From Eunapius fragilis (taxonomy: Eukaryota > Porifera > Demospongiae > Spongillida > Spongillidae), in the NCBI GenBank assembly GCA_963681505.1, contig OY811980.1, positions 5,020,504 to 5,084,503 of the forward strand: 64,000 bases of DNA. Reading direction: 5' to 3'. Below the pieces are notes generated by a model, which was given only the letters and a program-made list of their open reading frames with translations, did not search any database and was not told the origin of the DNA. A program made the position numbers and the translations under genes. Below, in pieces: positions 35,470 through 48,280 of this stretch. Numbering within the stretch: the stretch's first letter is position 1; every line of letters begins with the position of its first letter.

Positions 35470-36571
35470 CGCTGATTTTCCGGCCAATATTTTTCATCAG
35501 TGATCTTTCTTTGTACACATGTGTATTATCTGGCGTGTGTGCTGTTCATATTTTTATCTCTTAGTGTGCATGCATTTCTGCTGCACGTACCTTTGCTTCT
35601 ACGTGTCTATATGGTATATCGTTATGAATTATTCTGATCACGAGTCAATTCATGCAACTTCAGTTGTGAGCGGGCAGAAATGTGAGTAAGTATAGTTATT
35701 ACATGTATGGGCTTGTGCATGTCAAGCGTCATAGCGTTACCCGTTTCTTTTAAAAGCCAGCAAGCACTATATCCGATATGCAGCAGGCGGGATGCATGTA
35801 TATGATACATTGTTGTAATGAAGCACAGAAAATGTGGTTGGGTTTCTACTGCAGATTACATTCTCAATTTTAAATCTTTTGCTTCGTGGCAAATTTTCAA
35901 TCACGAAATACAGCAACCCAACACTGTAATTCGTATGCTAATAAAACTTAAACCAAACAACATTTAATTTAAGACAAAGATTATTGGGTTTAGATAGAAA
36001 CTGTCCTGGTGCAATGCTCCTCCGAACACTCATCATTGGATGCTTCGTGTTTTGCCCGCTTCACCTGAGTACTGACTTTTAATCGCAGCTTTTATATAAT
36101 TAGTTATGGCACAGCTGCAGCTTCTGATTCATTTTGCTACTATCACACTCCAGGTCATTCAGTGCGCATATATTATTAACGTCTGCTGCAATTTCAAATG
36201 TGAATGGATTAATTAGAATTGTCGTACAAATATCAGTGCACGTGATACATTTTGGCGGGCCGGTGTAATAGGTACAATGTACTCTAGGTATAATGGAATC
36301 TAGATTACACGGTACCTGGGTAACGCGAACTCTAGAGTACACCGCGCCTGGAGGTAAGGTGTACTCTAGAGTCCATGGTACCTAAACAATTACGCGGGTA
36401 AGGTGTACTCAGTCAGGTAACATATAACCTACGGTCCGCACTACCTAGGTAGGATGGACTCTCCGATTGGAATTTTGGAATCTGTAATTATCAATCAGTT
36501 AACTCTGATCGCAACCTGCAAACAGCTGCAAAGAGCATCTCAACTACGTGGTGCCCTAGAAATATTTCTAA
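35470..36571. other. 3' region of gene 2 and spacer
   Basis: A possible polyadenylation signal AATAAA lies at 35940-35945. A cluster of TCTAGAGT-based short inverted repeats at 36280-36450 (ACTCTAGAGTACACC and GGTGTACTCTAGAGT) may be the end of the neighbouring transposon. Confidence 0.4.
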
Positions 36572-37640
36572 ATGGCAGATACAGGCAATGGAGAAGAGAA
36601 TGAAACGGTAGATAATACGATGAATGGAGAAGTGAAAGACGTAGAAGATGCTGACACCACAAGTAATGGCGCTGACGAACCCGATTACAATGCAATTGAA
36701 GCATATTTATCTAGCGGCTGTTACCCAGAGAAAATGAAAGGTAGACCAGACTTGAAATCCAATTTAAGAAAAGTGTCCAGTAAATACATTCTACTGAAAG
36801 GCATACTGCATTTTAAGTATGCGGAGGTTAAGATGAAGGGAAAAGCGGAGCTCCTGCTAACTTGAGAGTAGTAAAGGATGTAGAGGTGAGGAACAAGGTA
36901 CTGAAATCTGTTCATGAAGGTGCTGGGGAAACAATCCAATCTAAATCCATGGGGGTCATGCTGGTCGGGATAAAACGATTCAAAAGTTGGTGGATGCCAA
37001 TATGTGCATGGTGGCCAAGAATGAATATTGATGCAAGACAGTTTGTCAAAACATGTGCACAATGCCAACGTGGAAACACGCGTTTTGATAAGGCTGCAAC
37101 TAAACTGCATCCAATCCCTATCCCTAGTATTGTTTGGTACCAAATTGGAGTGGATTTGTGCAGCCTACTCCATACAGATGAAGGATTTGTATGTGTTTGT
37201 GTTGTTGTAGATTATTTTTCAAAGTGGGTAGAAGAAAAGCCTTTGTAGGCCAAGACTGCACATGAAGTGGCAGTCTTCTTGTATGAGCTTATTTGTCGCC
37301 ATGGATGTACCTGTATACAGATCAATGATCAAGGACGGGAATTTTGCAATGCAGTTTCATATTCTCTACTAAAACCTACAGGCACTACACAAAGGGTTAC
37401 TAGTGCCTACCATCCCCAAGCTAACGGGCTTGTAGAACGTCAAAATAGAACCATACAGGGTAGTATGCTAAAAGTCCTTGAAGGTGAACAGCAAAGATGG
37501 CCTGATGCTCTTCAAGGGGTTTTGTTTGCTTTTCGTACAGCACGGCACTAATCTACTGGTCAGACACCATTTGAAATGTTATATGGTCGCAAAGCCCTCC
37601 TTCCCATTGAAAATGAAGCTTTCCCGCAGGGTGGTACAGA
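36572..37640 (+). pseudogene. Ginger/gypsy-type DDE integrase, decayed
   Basis: An ATG opens an acidic N-terminus, then a segment like those preceding gypsy-type integrases (YLSSGCYPEKMKGR, ILLKGILHFKY), a zinc-binding HHCC region and the DDE core: D in GVDLCSLL, D in INDQGREF, E in NGLVERQN. Just downstream comes TPFEMLYGR. No reverse transcriptase or RNase H lies upstream and the frame starts with its own ATG, which favours a cut-and-paste Ginger-like element over an LTR retrotransposon. Stops at about 36863, 37246 and 37549, and frame changes near 36950 and 37005 that disrupt the HHCC motif, make it inactive. Confidence 0.75.
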
Positions 37641-37959
37641 TGCTGAGGTGATAACCACAGACTAATCACCAGTTGACGAAGAGGAGTTACAAGAACTTCT
37701 TTTAAAATTCCTCCCTAGGGTGAAATTTTCCTCCAATTATACGAGAAGAAATCAGTCCCACCATGTCCGTGGTGTGACTTGCCCACCCTGGATCGTTGGT
37801 GGGACAGTAGAATCAGTGGTGGGCTAAGGTTTTAGTGGGCTATACCCACCATGGTTTTTACAGTGTAGTATCTGTCCGTTCTTGAATGCCTCGAGCCATT
37901 TTGGCGCTCAAATCCGTTCCACAGTGGCTCCAGCTAATCTAGCACTGATGTAATGCAAC

Positions 37960-39090
37960 TGGCCATGCCAGAATGGCTCTAGCCATTTCGACACTCCGAT
38001 AATGAACTGCATGTCATGCAAGAATGGCTCAAGGCATTATGGCTCTCAAGTGCCGAGCCATTCTGGCACGGTCAGTTGCTTAACTTAATTGAGTGCCAGT
38101 TGGCTCAAGCCACCCTTGCACGGCCATGCAGTTACTATATTTGAGTGCAACAATGGCTTGAGCCACTTGCACGACCAGTTCATTACTAGAGTACAGAAAT
38201 GGCTTGAGCCATTCTGGCACGGCCATGTATATGCAAGCAGTAATGCAGCTATACTAAATTTAATGCAACTGTCCGTTCCCGAATTGCTCGAGCCACTCTG
38301 CATGGCACTTAACTGGCCGTGCAAGAACGGCTCGTGCTATTCTGCCAAAGCCAGTTACTATACTAGAGTGGCTCAAGCCATTCTTGCACGTAAGTAATGC
38401 CACTGGCCGTGCTAGAATGGCTCAAGCCATTATGGCACTCAAATATTGTTGGCAGTGCCAGAATGGTTCGAGCCGTTCTTAAGTAATGCCAGCCGTGCTA
38501 GAATGGCTCAAGCCATTCTTGCACGTAAGTAATGCCACTGGCCGTGCTAGAATGGCTCAAGCCATTATGGCACTCAAATATTGTTGGCAGTGCCAGAATG
38601 GTTCGAGCCGTTCTTAAGTAATGCCAGCCGTGCTAGAATGGCTCAAGCCATTTTGGCACTCAAGAAATGCAACTGGCCATGCCAGAATGGCTCAAGCTAT
38701 TATCGCACTCAAAAGTAGTAACTGGCAGCTGTGCGGCCAGAATGGCTCTAGCCGTTCTTGCACACAAGTAATGCAACTGCAGCTGGCCGGGCCAGAATGG
38801 CTCAAGCCATTATGGCACTCAAATATTGTTTACGTACCTGGAAGTGCTCGAACCATTCTGGCACTTAATTATAGTAACAGGCAGTGCCAGAATGGCTTGA
38901 GCCATTCTGGCACTTAAGTATATAGTAACTCAAATATAGTAACTGCATAGCCTTGCCAGAATGTCTTGGCACGTACATTATATGGCACTCAAAAATTGTA
39001 ACTGACCGTGCCAGAGTGGCTCGAGCCATTCTAAAACTCAAGTAAGGCAACTGGTCTTCCCAGAATGGCTCGAGCCATTCTGACACTCAA
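37960..39090. repeat. Array of ~24 palindromic units (GCCAGAATGGCTCGAGCCATTCTGGC), array 1
   Basis: Each unit of about 45-55 bp has a self-complementary core AGAATGGCT-CGAGCC-ATTCT flanked by GTGCC/GGCAC, and a spacer of the type ACTCAAGTAATGCAACTGGCC. Units vary by substitutions that often keep the dyad (CGAG, CAAG, CTAG centres). Ends at a unique segment shared with array 2. Confidence 0.9.
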
Positions 39091-39246
39091 GTATGAAATG
39101 ATAAACTGTCCGTGTCATATAATGGCTCGTGCGAAAATTTCATAGTTAGTTTATCCATCCGGGTACAAAATTCATGATTTATGAATTAAATTGTCCGTAC
39201 GGCTTACTAGAGGCGCGCCTCATTAGGCCATTCCAGCACGAGAGCC
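39057..39246. repeat. Terminal segment shared with 42408-42606
   Basis: Virtually identical in both places, from TTCCCAGAATGGCTCGAGCC through GGCGCGCCTCATTAGGCC to CACTCTGGCACGCTACA. It marks the common right boundary of the two arrays and shows that the block was duplicated. Confidence 0.9.
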
Positions 39247-39249
39247 ACT

Positions 39250-40289
39250 CTGGCACGCTACATACGTGCGTCATATCTGATACAAGGTGATATACATAGC
39301 TGGCACATAATGATACGCGCATCATATCTGATACAGCTTGTAACAATTTGGGTAAAATTTACAAGTCACGTGCGGTAAGCAAACCGCATTCCTAATTGGA
39401 GCAGCCCTACACCATCGCTCATGTCAGAAGGAGCACCAAAGAAGATCATCACCAACACACTGAATCATAGCATGTCTGTTACCATGCAAGGAAGCGATGG
39501 CACCTTGATGAGATTACTGGAGAACCCGAAATCATATTTACTAACCTAAGGATCTGACATTGTGTAAACTAATTCTAAAGTACATATCTTTTATTTGTAT
39601 AAATGCAATATGCTGCTGTATACATAATTTAGTATACAGCTAACATGCGATCATGTACCAGTACAATACATATATACTCACGCTCGCAAGTGGCTGTGGT
39701 AAAAAATTTGATAGGGGACAGCGTCGAGTAACCAGTACGTATATATACATTGAGTGCTCCATTCGTCGACCGATAGTTGCTAGAGCTTGACTTTTGTTCG
39801 CTAAAAGGATGTTAAAATGATCATGTCAGCATCTTTAAACAAGTGTGGCTATAGGACAAGGTAGGTTTTAACCGGACCATTTATTCCCCGAGGGAAAAAA
39901 AAAAGTTGTGACCCCCTGACGTATGCATTAACCGGCCCTCCGATACCGGCCATAGTTATAACCGGAGCACTTCTATAGTGTGGCTACACTAGCCTGTAAG
40001 ATGAGAAGAGCATTTTAGCTGTGGCCAATAAATTTGCAAGTGTAATAAGCGCACAACGGGTTATTGCACGGTCATTACATTTTAATGGCTGCCTATGTAA
40101 ACTGTGACGCAAGTGCGGTTTTGTATTCGTACAACATCGTATATTTCAAATGTACTGATCCGGCGTATATTTCAAGTATAGTCCAAAGTATACAGTATCG
40201 TATAACAAACTATTTGCACAGTGTTTCTGAATGCGTCAATACATTTTCTACGGACATTGAATTACAAAATACCGCGTAATCCTTTTGAC
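39250..40289. other. Spacer between array 1 and the piggyBac-like gene
   Basis: No feature recognised; AT-rich, with short ATAT stretches. Confidence 0.35.
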
Positions 40290-41830
40290 CGCCAATTTCT
40301 CGATATGAGTGCATCTAAGAAGGCCCGGCCCCTCTTCAGTAGCGGATGTCATAGAATATTGTAGCTCATCATCTGACGATGAAGATGAAGACGAAGATGA
40401 AGAGGGTACGGGTGTTGATGTTTCAAGCGACAACGTTTTTAGATGAACTGGAGGTCAATGGCCGTAAGTGGGAATGCATGCATGCCGCCACATCTAAACA
40501 AAGTATGTCCATGTAAAGTGGCCATGCATCCTCGTGTCAAACCACCTATTTCATCCATAACGATGCACACTGAATCGCAACCTATCCAATACTTTGAATC
40601 TATGTTTCCAGATCATCTTGTTAGTTCCATTTTGCAGTGGGCTAATGCACCTACACTCGCAACTTAGAAGGCTATAAAACCTTCCGAATTTTGGGCGTTT
40701 GCTGCTATTCATCTTTCAATGTCAGTTGTCAAACTTCCAACTATTAATGACTATTGGAACAAAGAGGATGATGGTGTTTTTATAGCCCATACATACAGGG
40801 AACGGTTTGGCATGTCAAGAAATCGGTGGAAAGAGATTTGGTCTATAATGATATTTCATGACTCAACTCAATCTCATGCATATGATGACAGATTCTTCAA
40901 AGTTCGAAACTTTATAAATATTTTCAATGATCACATGACGGATACCTTCAATGCTGGGTACATATGATGTGTGGATGAAATGATGTCTATGTGGTATGGT
41001 TTGGGGGAATGGCACCCTGAAGGAATGCCGCATGTTGCCAAAATAGCGAGGAAACCCAGGGGTATTGGTATGGAGATGATATGTGGGCGTAGCTGATGGC
41101 ATTACAGGAATAATGCTGTTCTTGGAGATTTGTGAATCTAAAGAAGATATGTCATGTAAGAAATTCACTGGTCCACATGTGAATAAGTCCACAGCAACCA
41201 CGCTACGGCTAACTGAGCAGTGGTTTGGATCTTGGAGAATTATTGTTGGTGATTCATGGTTTGCAAGCGTAGCCACTGCTATTGCGTTGTACGAACATTG
41301 TCTTTATTTCATTGGCCTTGTGAAGACAGGCTACAGGGAATTTCCTAAGAAGTATCTTAGTTTGCATGCCTTTGCTAATGAAAGAAATATTCGTGGAGCC
41401 AACTGCTGTACTTTGTTCATCACATACAAGCAGATCTGTGGGCACATTTAGGTTAATGGCTACTGCTCGGAATGAACCGCGGGTCCAAAAAAATAATCGG
41501 CACCAAAGAAGCTCTTCGTTCATACGGTTGGTTCGGATGTTGATGCTGCTGATATCATTCGTAAACGAGTAGCCATAACAGATGGTGCAGAGATTAGGCA
41601 GTATGAAAGGCATATAAGAACCACTGAGACAGTTGATACATATTTCACTCACGCTAATAAAGTTGATGTACACAACCACCTGCGGCAGGGAGGATTAGCT
41701 CTGGAAGAAAATAGGCGAACCTTGCATTGGGAAAAGTGGGTATTTCAGACCCTGTTGGGTGTAATTGAAGTGAATGCTTACCTTGCCTTCACATATTTCA
41801 CCCGAAAATGTATGTCTCATTCATAGTTTG
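40290..41830 (+). pseudogene. PiggyBac-like transposase pseudogene
   Basis: Recognisable in order through several broken frames: an acidic Ser/Asp/Glu-rich N-terminus (SSSSDDEDEDEDEEG near 40350), FWAFAAIHLSMSVVKLPTI with NDYW, MSRNRWKEIW, DDRFFKVR, a CVDEMMSMW segment where the first catalytic Asp is expected, WRIIVGDSWFASV for the second, and KVDVHNHLRQGG near the C-terminus. These match the DDE_Tnp_1_7/PGBD layout. Stops at about 40966, 41094 and 41450 and frame changes inactivate it. Confidence 0.75.
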
Positions 41831-41944
41831 TCAGTGCTCTTTGTGCTGCTCTTGTAGAAAAAGCACAATATCTGTACATGGCGGAAACACAAGATGCCAG
41901 GCAGCCACAGCCAACCACGGTCCAAAGCCAGTTACTATAGCAGA

Positions 41945-42606
41945 GTGCCAAAATGGCTCACGCCATTCTTGCACGAAGTAATCCATGCAGCCGTGCTAGA
42001 ATGGCTCGAGCAATTTCAAGAAATGCAACTGGCCATGCCAGAATGGCTCAAGCCATTATTGCACTCAAAAGTAGTAACTGGCAGCTGTGCGGCCAGAATG
42101 GCTCTAGCCGTTCTTGCACACATGTAATGCAACTGGCCGGGCCAGAATGGCTCAAGCCATTATGGCACTCAAGTATTGTTTACGTACCTGGAAGTGCTCG
42201 AACCATTCTGGCACTTAATTATAGTAACTAGCAGTGCCAGAATGGCTTGAGCCATTCTGGCACTTAAGTATATAGTTACTCAAATATAGTAACTGCAGAG
42301 CCTTGCCAGAATGTCTTGGCACGTACATTGGCAGTCAAAAATAGTAACTGGCCGTGCCAGAGTGGCTCGAGCCATTCTAAAACTCAAGTAAGGCAACTGG
42401 TCTTCCCAGAATGGCTCGAGCCATTCTGACACTCAAGTATGAAATGATAAACTGTCCGTGTCATATAATGGCTCGTGCGAAAATTTCATAGTTAGTTTAT
42501 CCATCCGGGTACAAAATTCATGATTTATGAATTAAATTGTCCGTACGGCTTACTAGAGGCGCGCCTCATTAGGCCATTCCAGCACGAGAGCCACTCTGGC
42601 ACGCTA
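41945..42606. repeat. Palindromic-unit array 2, shortened duplicate of array 1
   Basis: About ten units with the same core and order as the right part of array 1 (38660-39246), with the same variants in the same positions. Same orientation, so the two arrays are direct repeats around the piggyBac-like gene. Confidence 0.88.
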
Positions 42607-42791
42607 CAATGTATCGCTGTAGGATGCCCCGTGCCGATTCTAAAACATCGTCTCGAACGTGAAGGTATTTCGCACGTCGTTTCGCTCGTTTATTTTCCTG
42701 ACGTGAAGGCATTTAGAGAAAAACAACTTCACTAACACATAGGCGGCGGAGACGAGGGGGCAAGGGGCTATTACCCCCCACTCTTGTCACT

Positions 42792-42795
<4 letters not shown>

Positions 42796-42829
<34 letters not shown>

Positions 42830-42860
42830 CGATAGTATCATTCCGCCCCCCCCGGCCCCC
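42796..42860. repeat. Poly-G run of about 33, followed by poly-C
   Basis: Uninterrupted G from about 42796, then GCCCCCCCC segments at 42846-42863 that could pair with it. Confidence 0.9.
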
Positions 42861-43269
42861 CCCCAAGATTTTTGGTTACAGACGGAACAGGCAGGTATAT
42901 AAAGGAGTACATACGTCGATACAAGTGACAGTCAATAATCGTTAAGTTCGGTGAACACCTTGCATCACTTCAGTTCCACTTGTGGCACGAGTTAATAGAT
43001 TCTAATTAACGATATCCGTCCACTGGTACGTGAAGTAAACTTGAACTACGCTTGTTGCAGTCATAGATATTAGAGTCTAATATCTATGCACCAAACGACG
43101 ATTGCAGCACCAAAGCATCTTACAAGTTATCTAATTATGCGTCTTATATAGACCGTATAGTCGTTTGTTTACCAAAATATAACATCGACTATTTTATGTG
43201 AAAGCGGCTCTTCCAGCCTATTCTGAAGCTATTGGTGAAATTTTCATTGTTTAAAAGTGTTCCTACCCT

Positions 43270-43700
43270 TATGCGTTGCCAAGAAGAAGAACAAGGAGAC
43301 CATGTGCCGAGACTGGGTACGAGGACGGGCAGTACCCTTTTGTTCTCTACAACCGCGCGTGGTTCTCATGGGATGGGTGTTATAACAATGGCAGTCGAAA
43401 CATATGGTAACTGGGGGAAGGAGGCCCAACACATGTTCTCACGACTGGCTACCTATTTAACTATCCACCTTTCCTGCCTCAAGTCCAGTGTTCTGGCTGA
43501 CATATATGACCGCCTAAACATCTGCTTGGTGAGAGCTGTGGCAAGATCCATCCTGGAAAGAGGCCTTAGCCCAATCCATCTCCAGCGTATTGATTCCTTG
43601 TAGCTATAGTGTTAACAGTTAGGCTGAGTTTTTCATGTGTATTCATTTATTGTTTTTTTATGTGCATTGTTTCACTAAATAAAATAATAATAATGTACAC
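43270..43700 (+). mobile_element. Non-LTR retrotransposon, 3' fragment 1
   Basis: The frame to 43603 ends with a segment of the type TMAVETYGNWGKEAQ, MFSRLATYL and DRLNICLVRAVARSIL, a C-terminal sequence repeated in the other two copies downstream. It is followed by a 3' tail AATAAAATAATAATAA at about 43677, typical of a LINE 3' end. Confidence 0.75.
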
Positions 43701-43754
43701 ATTCATGTATTCATGCATTCATGTATTCTCTGCTGCACTTTAATTATTATTGTA

Positions 43755-44235
43755 TATGGTTTGGGGCATGAAGGACATAGAACACTGCCAGCAGACATCT
43801 TTATCCCTCATTGGGATTTGGGCAAACCAGCAGCTCTAGATCTGACTGTCATATCTATGCTACGTTATTGGAAGCGGGTGTGACAAGTGGATCTGCAGCT
43901 CTGGCAGCTGAGGTGCGCAAGCACAATGTTAATGATGCCAAGTGCTCAGAGCTAGGCTGGACATGTATCCCATAGCAGTGGAGACTTATGGGTACAGGGG
44001 TGCAGAAGCCATGCAATCTTTCGCCTAGCCACCAGGGGAAATTGCTACAAGTCCCATGCTACCTGTCTATTGTATGGCAGGCTTAGCCTGACTTTGATGC
44101 GAGCCAACGCACGGGCACTCCTGTCTCGAGCAGGATCATCTGTGGAAGATCCGTAGAACTTATTGTAATATTAGTCCTTTTGTTGCATATGTGTATTGTA
44201 TTATTATTATATTTATATATGTAAAAAAAAAATTT
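43755..44235 (+). mobile_element. Non-LTR retrotransposon, 3' fragment 2
   Basis: Starts inside the endonuclease-like region (LPADIFIPHWDLGKPAALDL), passes with frameshifts through the NDAKCSELGW segment and ends in a poly-A/T tract near 44223. Same family as the copies on either side. Confidence 0.7.
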
Positions 44236-44254
44236 TTTTAAAAGAAACCTGTCA

Positions 44255-47200
44255 ATGTGGAAGGCTCACATGACACTTTACGCCCAGAATATCCTTCCAT
44301 GTGATGTCCCCCTTGAGTGGCTGCAGGAGCAGGATTCATTTCTTTGCCTTCACTGTCACCAAATAGTCGCCGATTCTCGTTTTGGGTCCCATTCCGTTCA
44401 ATGTAGTGGGTTAGTTATACGTTTAGGGCCATCCCAGGTCTCAGTAGCCTCCATCCCACCTGTTCATGGCCAGGAGGGAACAGCGATGAATCAGAGCTGG
44501 ATGGCCCTCTCCCATCTTTTGAGGAATTTTACAGTGTGCCACAATTCATCACATACCTCAAAAAGCTAGATCCTCTTTTGCTCGAGCCCTGTCAGACACA
44601 CTGAGATCCATATGCCATTCCAACACAGATGAGACTTGGTTAAAGCTGTTCATGCTGCCAAAGTGTGTGTTGCGGGCATCTCATCGCAGTGGTCATCAAC
44701 ACAAGCCTCATTCCACTGAGGAGCTTTGCAGGCGGTGGTTGGATGGTCACCTGGCTTCCCTGTGGCGATATGCCTCTGGTCATGCCAGGAAGGCTAACTC
44801 CAAGTCATGTAAACAGCAAACAAAGGAAACAGACAGGAAAGTTCAGTCGGCAGTTTCTAAGGCTAGAGAAGGGTTACTGGGGAAGGCATGCAAATTTCTT
44901 TCCTCTTCTGGGATTGCTCCCACCACTCCTGAGACTTGGAACCTGTTACAACAAACACACCCCAGAGGCCCAGTTCCTACACGCCCTGAAGTCACATTAC
45001 CTTCAGAAGGTTTCAAGTTGCCTCCAGACTTTGACATCATGTCTGTCCTTCGTCAATATCCTAAAGATAGTGCTTGAGGCCCCTCAGGTATGCAAATACA
45101 GCACTTAATTGAAGCAGCTGAAGTCCATCTTCCTATCTCCATCTGTTCTTCTCTCAGGGCCATTGTTAACATCTTAGCAAGTGGTAGAGCCCCAATCCGG
45201 GTAGCAAAGTTTCTTGCTGGTGGCTCACTCACGGCCTTGATTAAAAGTGACAAGGCCAAATTGCTGTTGGAGAGGCACTGAGAAGATTAACAGGAAAATG
45301 TCTCTGCATCATTTCTAGAGTCAATGCATCTGAATTTTTTGGTCCTTTCCAGCTTGGAGTGGTGTGTCCAGCAGGGGCTGAAAAGTCAGTACATGGTCTG
45401 CGGCTCTGTATTTCGGAACATTGGGAGGATGATGATTTTGTTGCCTGCAAGATTGACCTTAGGAATGCCTTTAATGAGATATCACGGCAAGCCCTTTTAG
45501 AGGAGTGTGCAACTCACTTCCCTGATATTTTCAGGTGGGTTTTTGGTGTTATGGACAACACTCCACCTTGTGGCACTCCATGGGCACTCTTGGATCTGAA
45601 CAAGGAGTTCAGCAGGGAGACCCTTTGTGTCCATTCTAGTTCTGCATAAACTATAGCTTCTGATAGCGAGTGTTCTGAGCTTTTGTTTAACATGTGGTAC
45701 CTTGATGATGGTACTCTTGCAGGTCCTAAAGCAGCGGGCTATTCTCCTCATTCAGCAGGTTGGCCCACCCCTGGGGATAAGGATCAACACTAGCAAGTGT
45801 GAGTTTTTATCTCAAGGAGATTTGGATGGCTTTCTGGCTAGCACGAAGAGGTCTCATGAGTCTAACTTTGAGATCCTGGGTGCACCTATTGGAGATGTCA
45901 TATTTCATGTCAAATTCCTTGCTCAAAAGAGGTCCAAGGCAGACAGGTTGCTGTCCCAGCTGTCGGAGGTGGGAGCTTTAGGAATAGAGAGTATGGCGCC
46001 GCAGGCGCCCCCTTTTCGAAGATGGCGTCGACCCGAAAGGGACGGACCAACTAAACTTTCAATGAAGAGTGTCGGGAGGGAGGGACGGGTGCAATTTGAG
46101 GGCGGATTCGGAGAGGGGGTGAAAAGTTGAAGGGCGTAGCGGACCTTCGGCCCCCCCTCCCAATATTAAGCCCTAATTTTTTTCTCCCTCACTCTCGCAG
46201 TCCGGAGCTGGTTACAGATCGTCAAATAGCACTTCTTCTCTTACGTCATTGTGCCTCATTTTGTAAGCTGGTTCATTTAGCTCACTCCACGCCACCCTCT
46301 CTTGTGTCTGAAGGTCTAGCATCGTTTGATGAGGAGGTCTGTCGATACTTCACTGATTGGTTGCAATTGGTGCTTCAGACTCTGATTGGCTGCAAGTTCA
46401 GCTGAGCCTTAGTAGAGGTGGGCTAGGCCTCTGTAAGTTGGCATTACATTGTTCAGCTGCTTATTTGGCATCAATTATCAAAGCTGGCTGTGCAGATCCT
46501 CGTGGTAACTTCACTCTGCAAGGCATTACCACATACAACAGCTTGGTTCCTCCTGCAAGTTCTGTCTCAGTTGAGTCTTTGCTTGATTCTGGCCTCAGTC
46601 AAAAGAACTTATCTAGCAGGATTGATGACCATCAATTTGACCAGTTGTACCTCACCTCATCTCCAGCCAACCGTGCCCGTCTGCTATCGGTCTCTTCGCA
46701 TCATGCTTCATCTTGGCTAGCTGTTATACCATCAAAGGGACTTAATCTTAGCTTGGAGCCAGAAGAGTTCCAGGCTGCCTTAAAATGGTGGCTTGGGACG
46801 GACACATCACCACAGGTACATTGCCCTTACTGCCCTGACCACCAGCTGGATCCTCTGGGGCATCATGCTATGATGTGCAAACGGGGTGGTGATGTTGTTG
46901 TGTGCCACAATGCCCTGAGGGATGTTTTTGCCCAATTCTGTCATAGGGCTCGGCTGTGTGGGCAACTTGAAGTAGGCCATGGGTCAGGATCTGATAGCTC
47001 ACATAGCCGGCCAGCAGACATCTTGGTGCCCAACTGGTTGAGTGACAAGCCAACTGCTTTTGATTTAACCATAGTCTCTCCGCTTAACTCCAAGACATAG
47101 AATGAAGCGGGAGCTACAGGTGGGTCAGCAGCTGGTAATGCCGAAGCTTGCAAAAACATACGGCCAACAATCAGAAGTGCAGAGAGCTAGGTTGGGTCTG

Positions 47201-47530
47201 TGTCCCCTTGGCAGTGGAGACCTATGGTTGTTGGGGTGAAGAAGCGCAGTGCTCAGTCTCTCACCTGGCAGCCCGCCTGGGCCTGCAGCTGCAATGCAGC
47301 AAATCAAAGGCCATCACAAACATTTACCAGAGGCTTAACCTTACCTCAGTTCAATGCAATGCTAGAGCCTTGCTCTTGCAGCATGCAGAGGACATGGGTT
47401 GAAAGTAGCCTTCACAGTGTGAATTGGTGTGTGGGGGTAGGGTTTAGGGTGTTTATGACATACTTGTTGTCAGTGATTGTAAAGGTTCATTATTATATTA
47501 TATAATTATTACATAATAAATAATCCCCAT
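44255..47530 (+). mobile_element. Near-complete non-LTR retrotransposon with RT and restriction-like endonuclease motifs (broken)
   Basis: Order: N-terminal zinc finger (CLHC-x12-H-x4-C near 44337), RT N-terminal region (FLAGGSLTALIK), RT core with KIDLRNAFNEIS and the catalytic YLDD near 45693, a C-terminal CPYC-x-H-x4-C knuckle at about 46828, and an RPADILVPNWL-x-AFDLTI segment that fits a restriction-like endonuclease. The end matches the two fragments upstream. An RLE-type LINE (R2-like class) is the best fit. Several frameshifts and stops (for example around 44566, 45075, 45650 and 46130) make it inactive. A GC-rich insertion-like stretch lies at 45990-46170. Confidence 0.82.
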
Positions 47531-47612
47531 ATACATAAGTGCAACACAGACACATTATTGCTATACTATTTATTTCAATGAATCAACAGTTCTACTTAAA
47601 AACACATCAACA

Positions 47613-48246
47613 GTTCCACTAACCTACCCTTGAACAACTTCCCTTCCCATGATGGCTCTTGCCATAGACCTCACCAGTGACACATTGTAGCAGCCATACA
47701 TTTAGTTCAGCATTTTGGGTTTGGGGATGGCCTGGCTGATGGAAAGCGCAGAGAAGCAAGCCGGGAAAAAGAAAAAAAAAGCACTCTGAGCCTCCTTCCC
47801 TCAGTTGCCATAAGTTTCTACAGCTAAGGGGATACACAACCATCCTAACTCCTGGTACCTGGTGTTGTTGGCAGCATGCATCTACATTCAGCAGCATAAG
47901 CAGCTGCCCCCACAGATGCACTGACATTGTTCAAGGGATACGGGAGTAAGGGGTGAAGCGACTGTAACGTCAAAGGCTGCTGATTATTATCATTATTTTT
48001 TAAAACTATAACTGCTAAATCAGGCAAAAAGATTCAGTGTGCTGAATGTGATTCTATTAAAAGACGGTAGAAATACAATGTTTGTTGTGTTTGAATGACA
48101 AATAGTTTTTGTGCAATCAGTGCACTAGCACCATTTAAATATGGGGGGCCCTATTTCACTAGCCAAATCGCTAGTGAAATGGGGTAGGGGGCCAATTCCA
48201 TAGCACTTGTAGGCCAGCCGGCCCCCAAATCGCTATGGAAATGCGG

Positions 48247-48280
<34 letters not shown>

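Noticed and set aside
37960..42606. CRISPR-like regular palindromic repeats
   Set aside because: Units are hairpins with variable spacing and related spacers, in eukaryotic DNA with no cas genes. They are a satellite or transposon-associated array.
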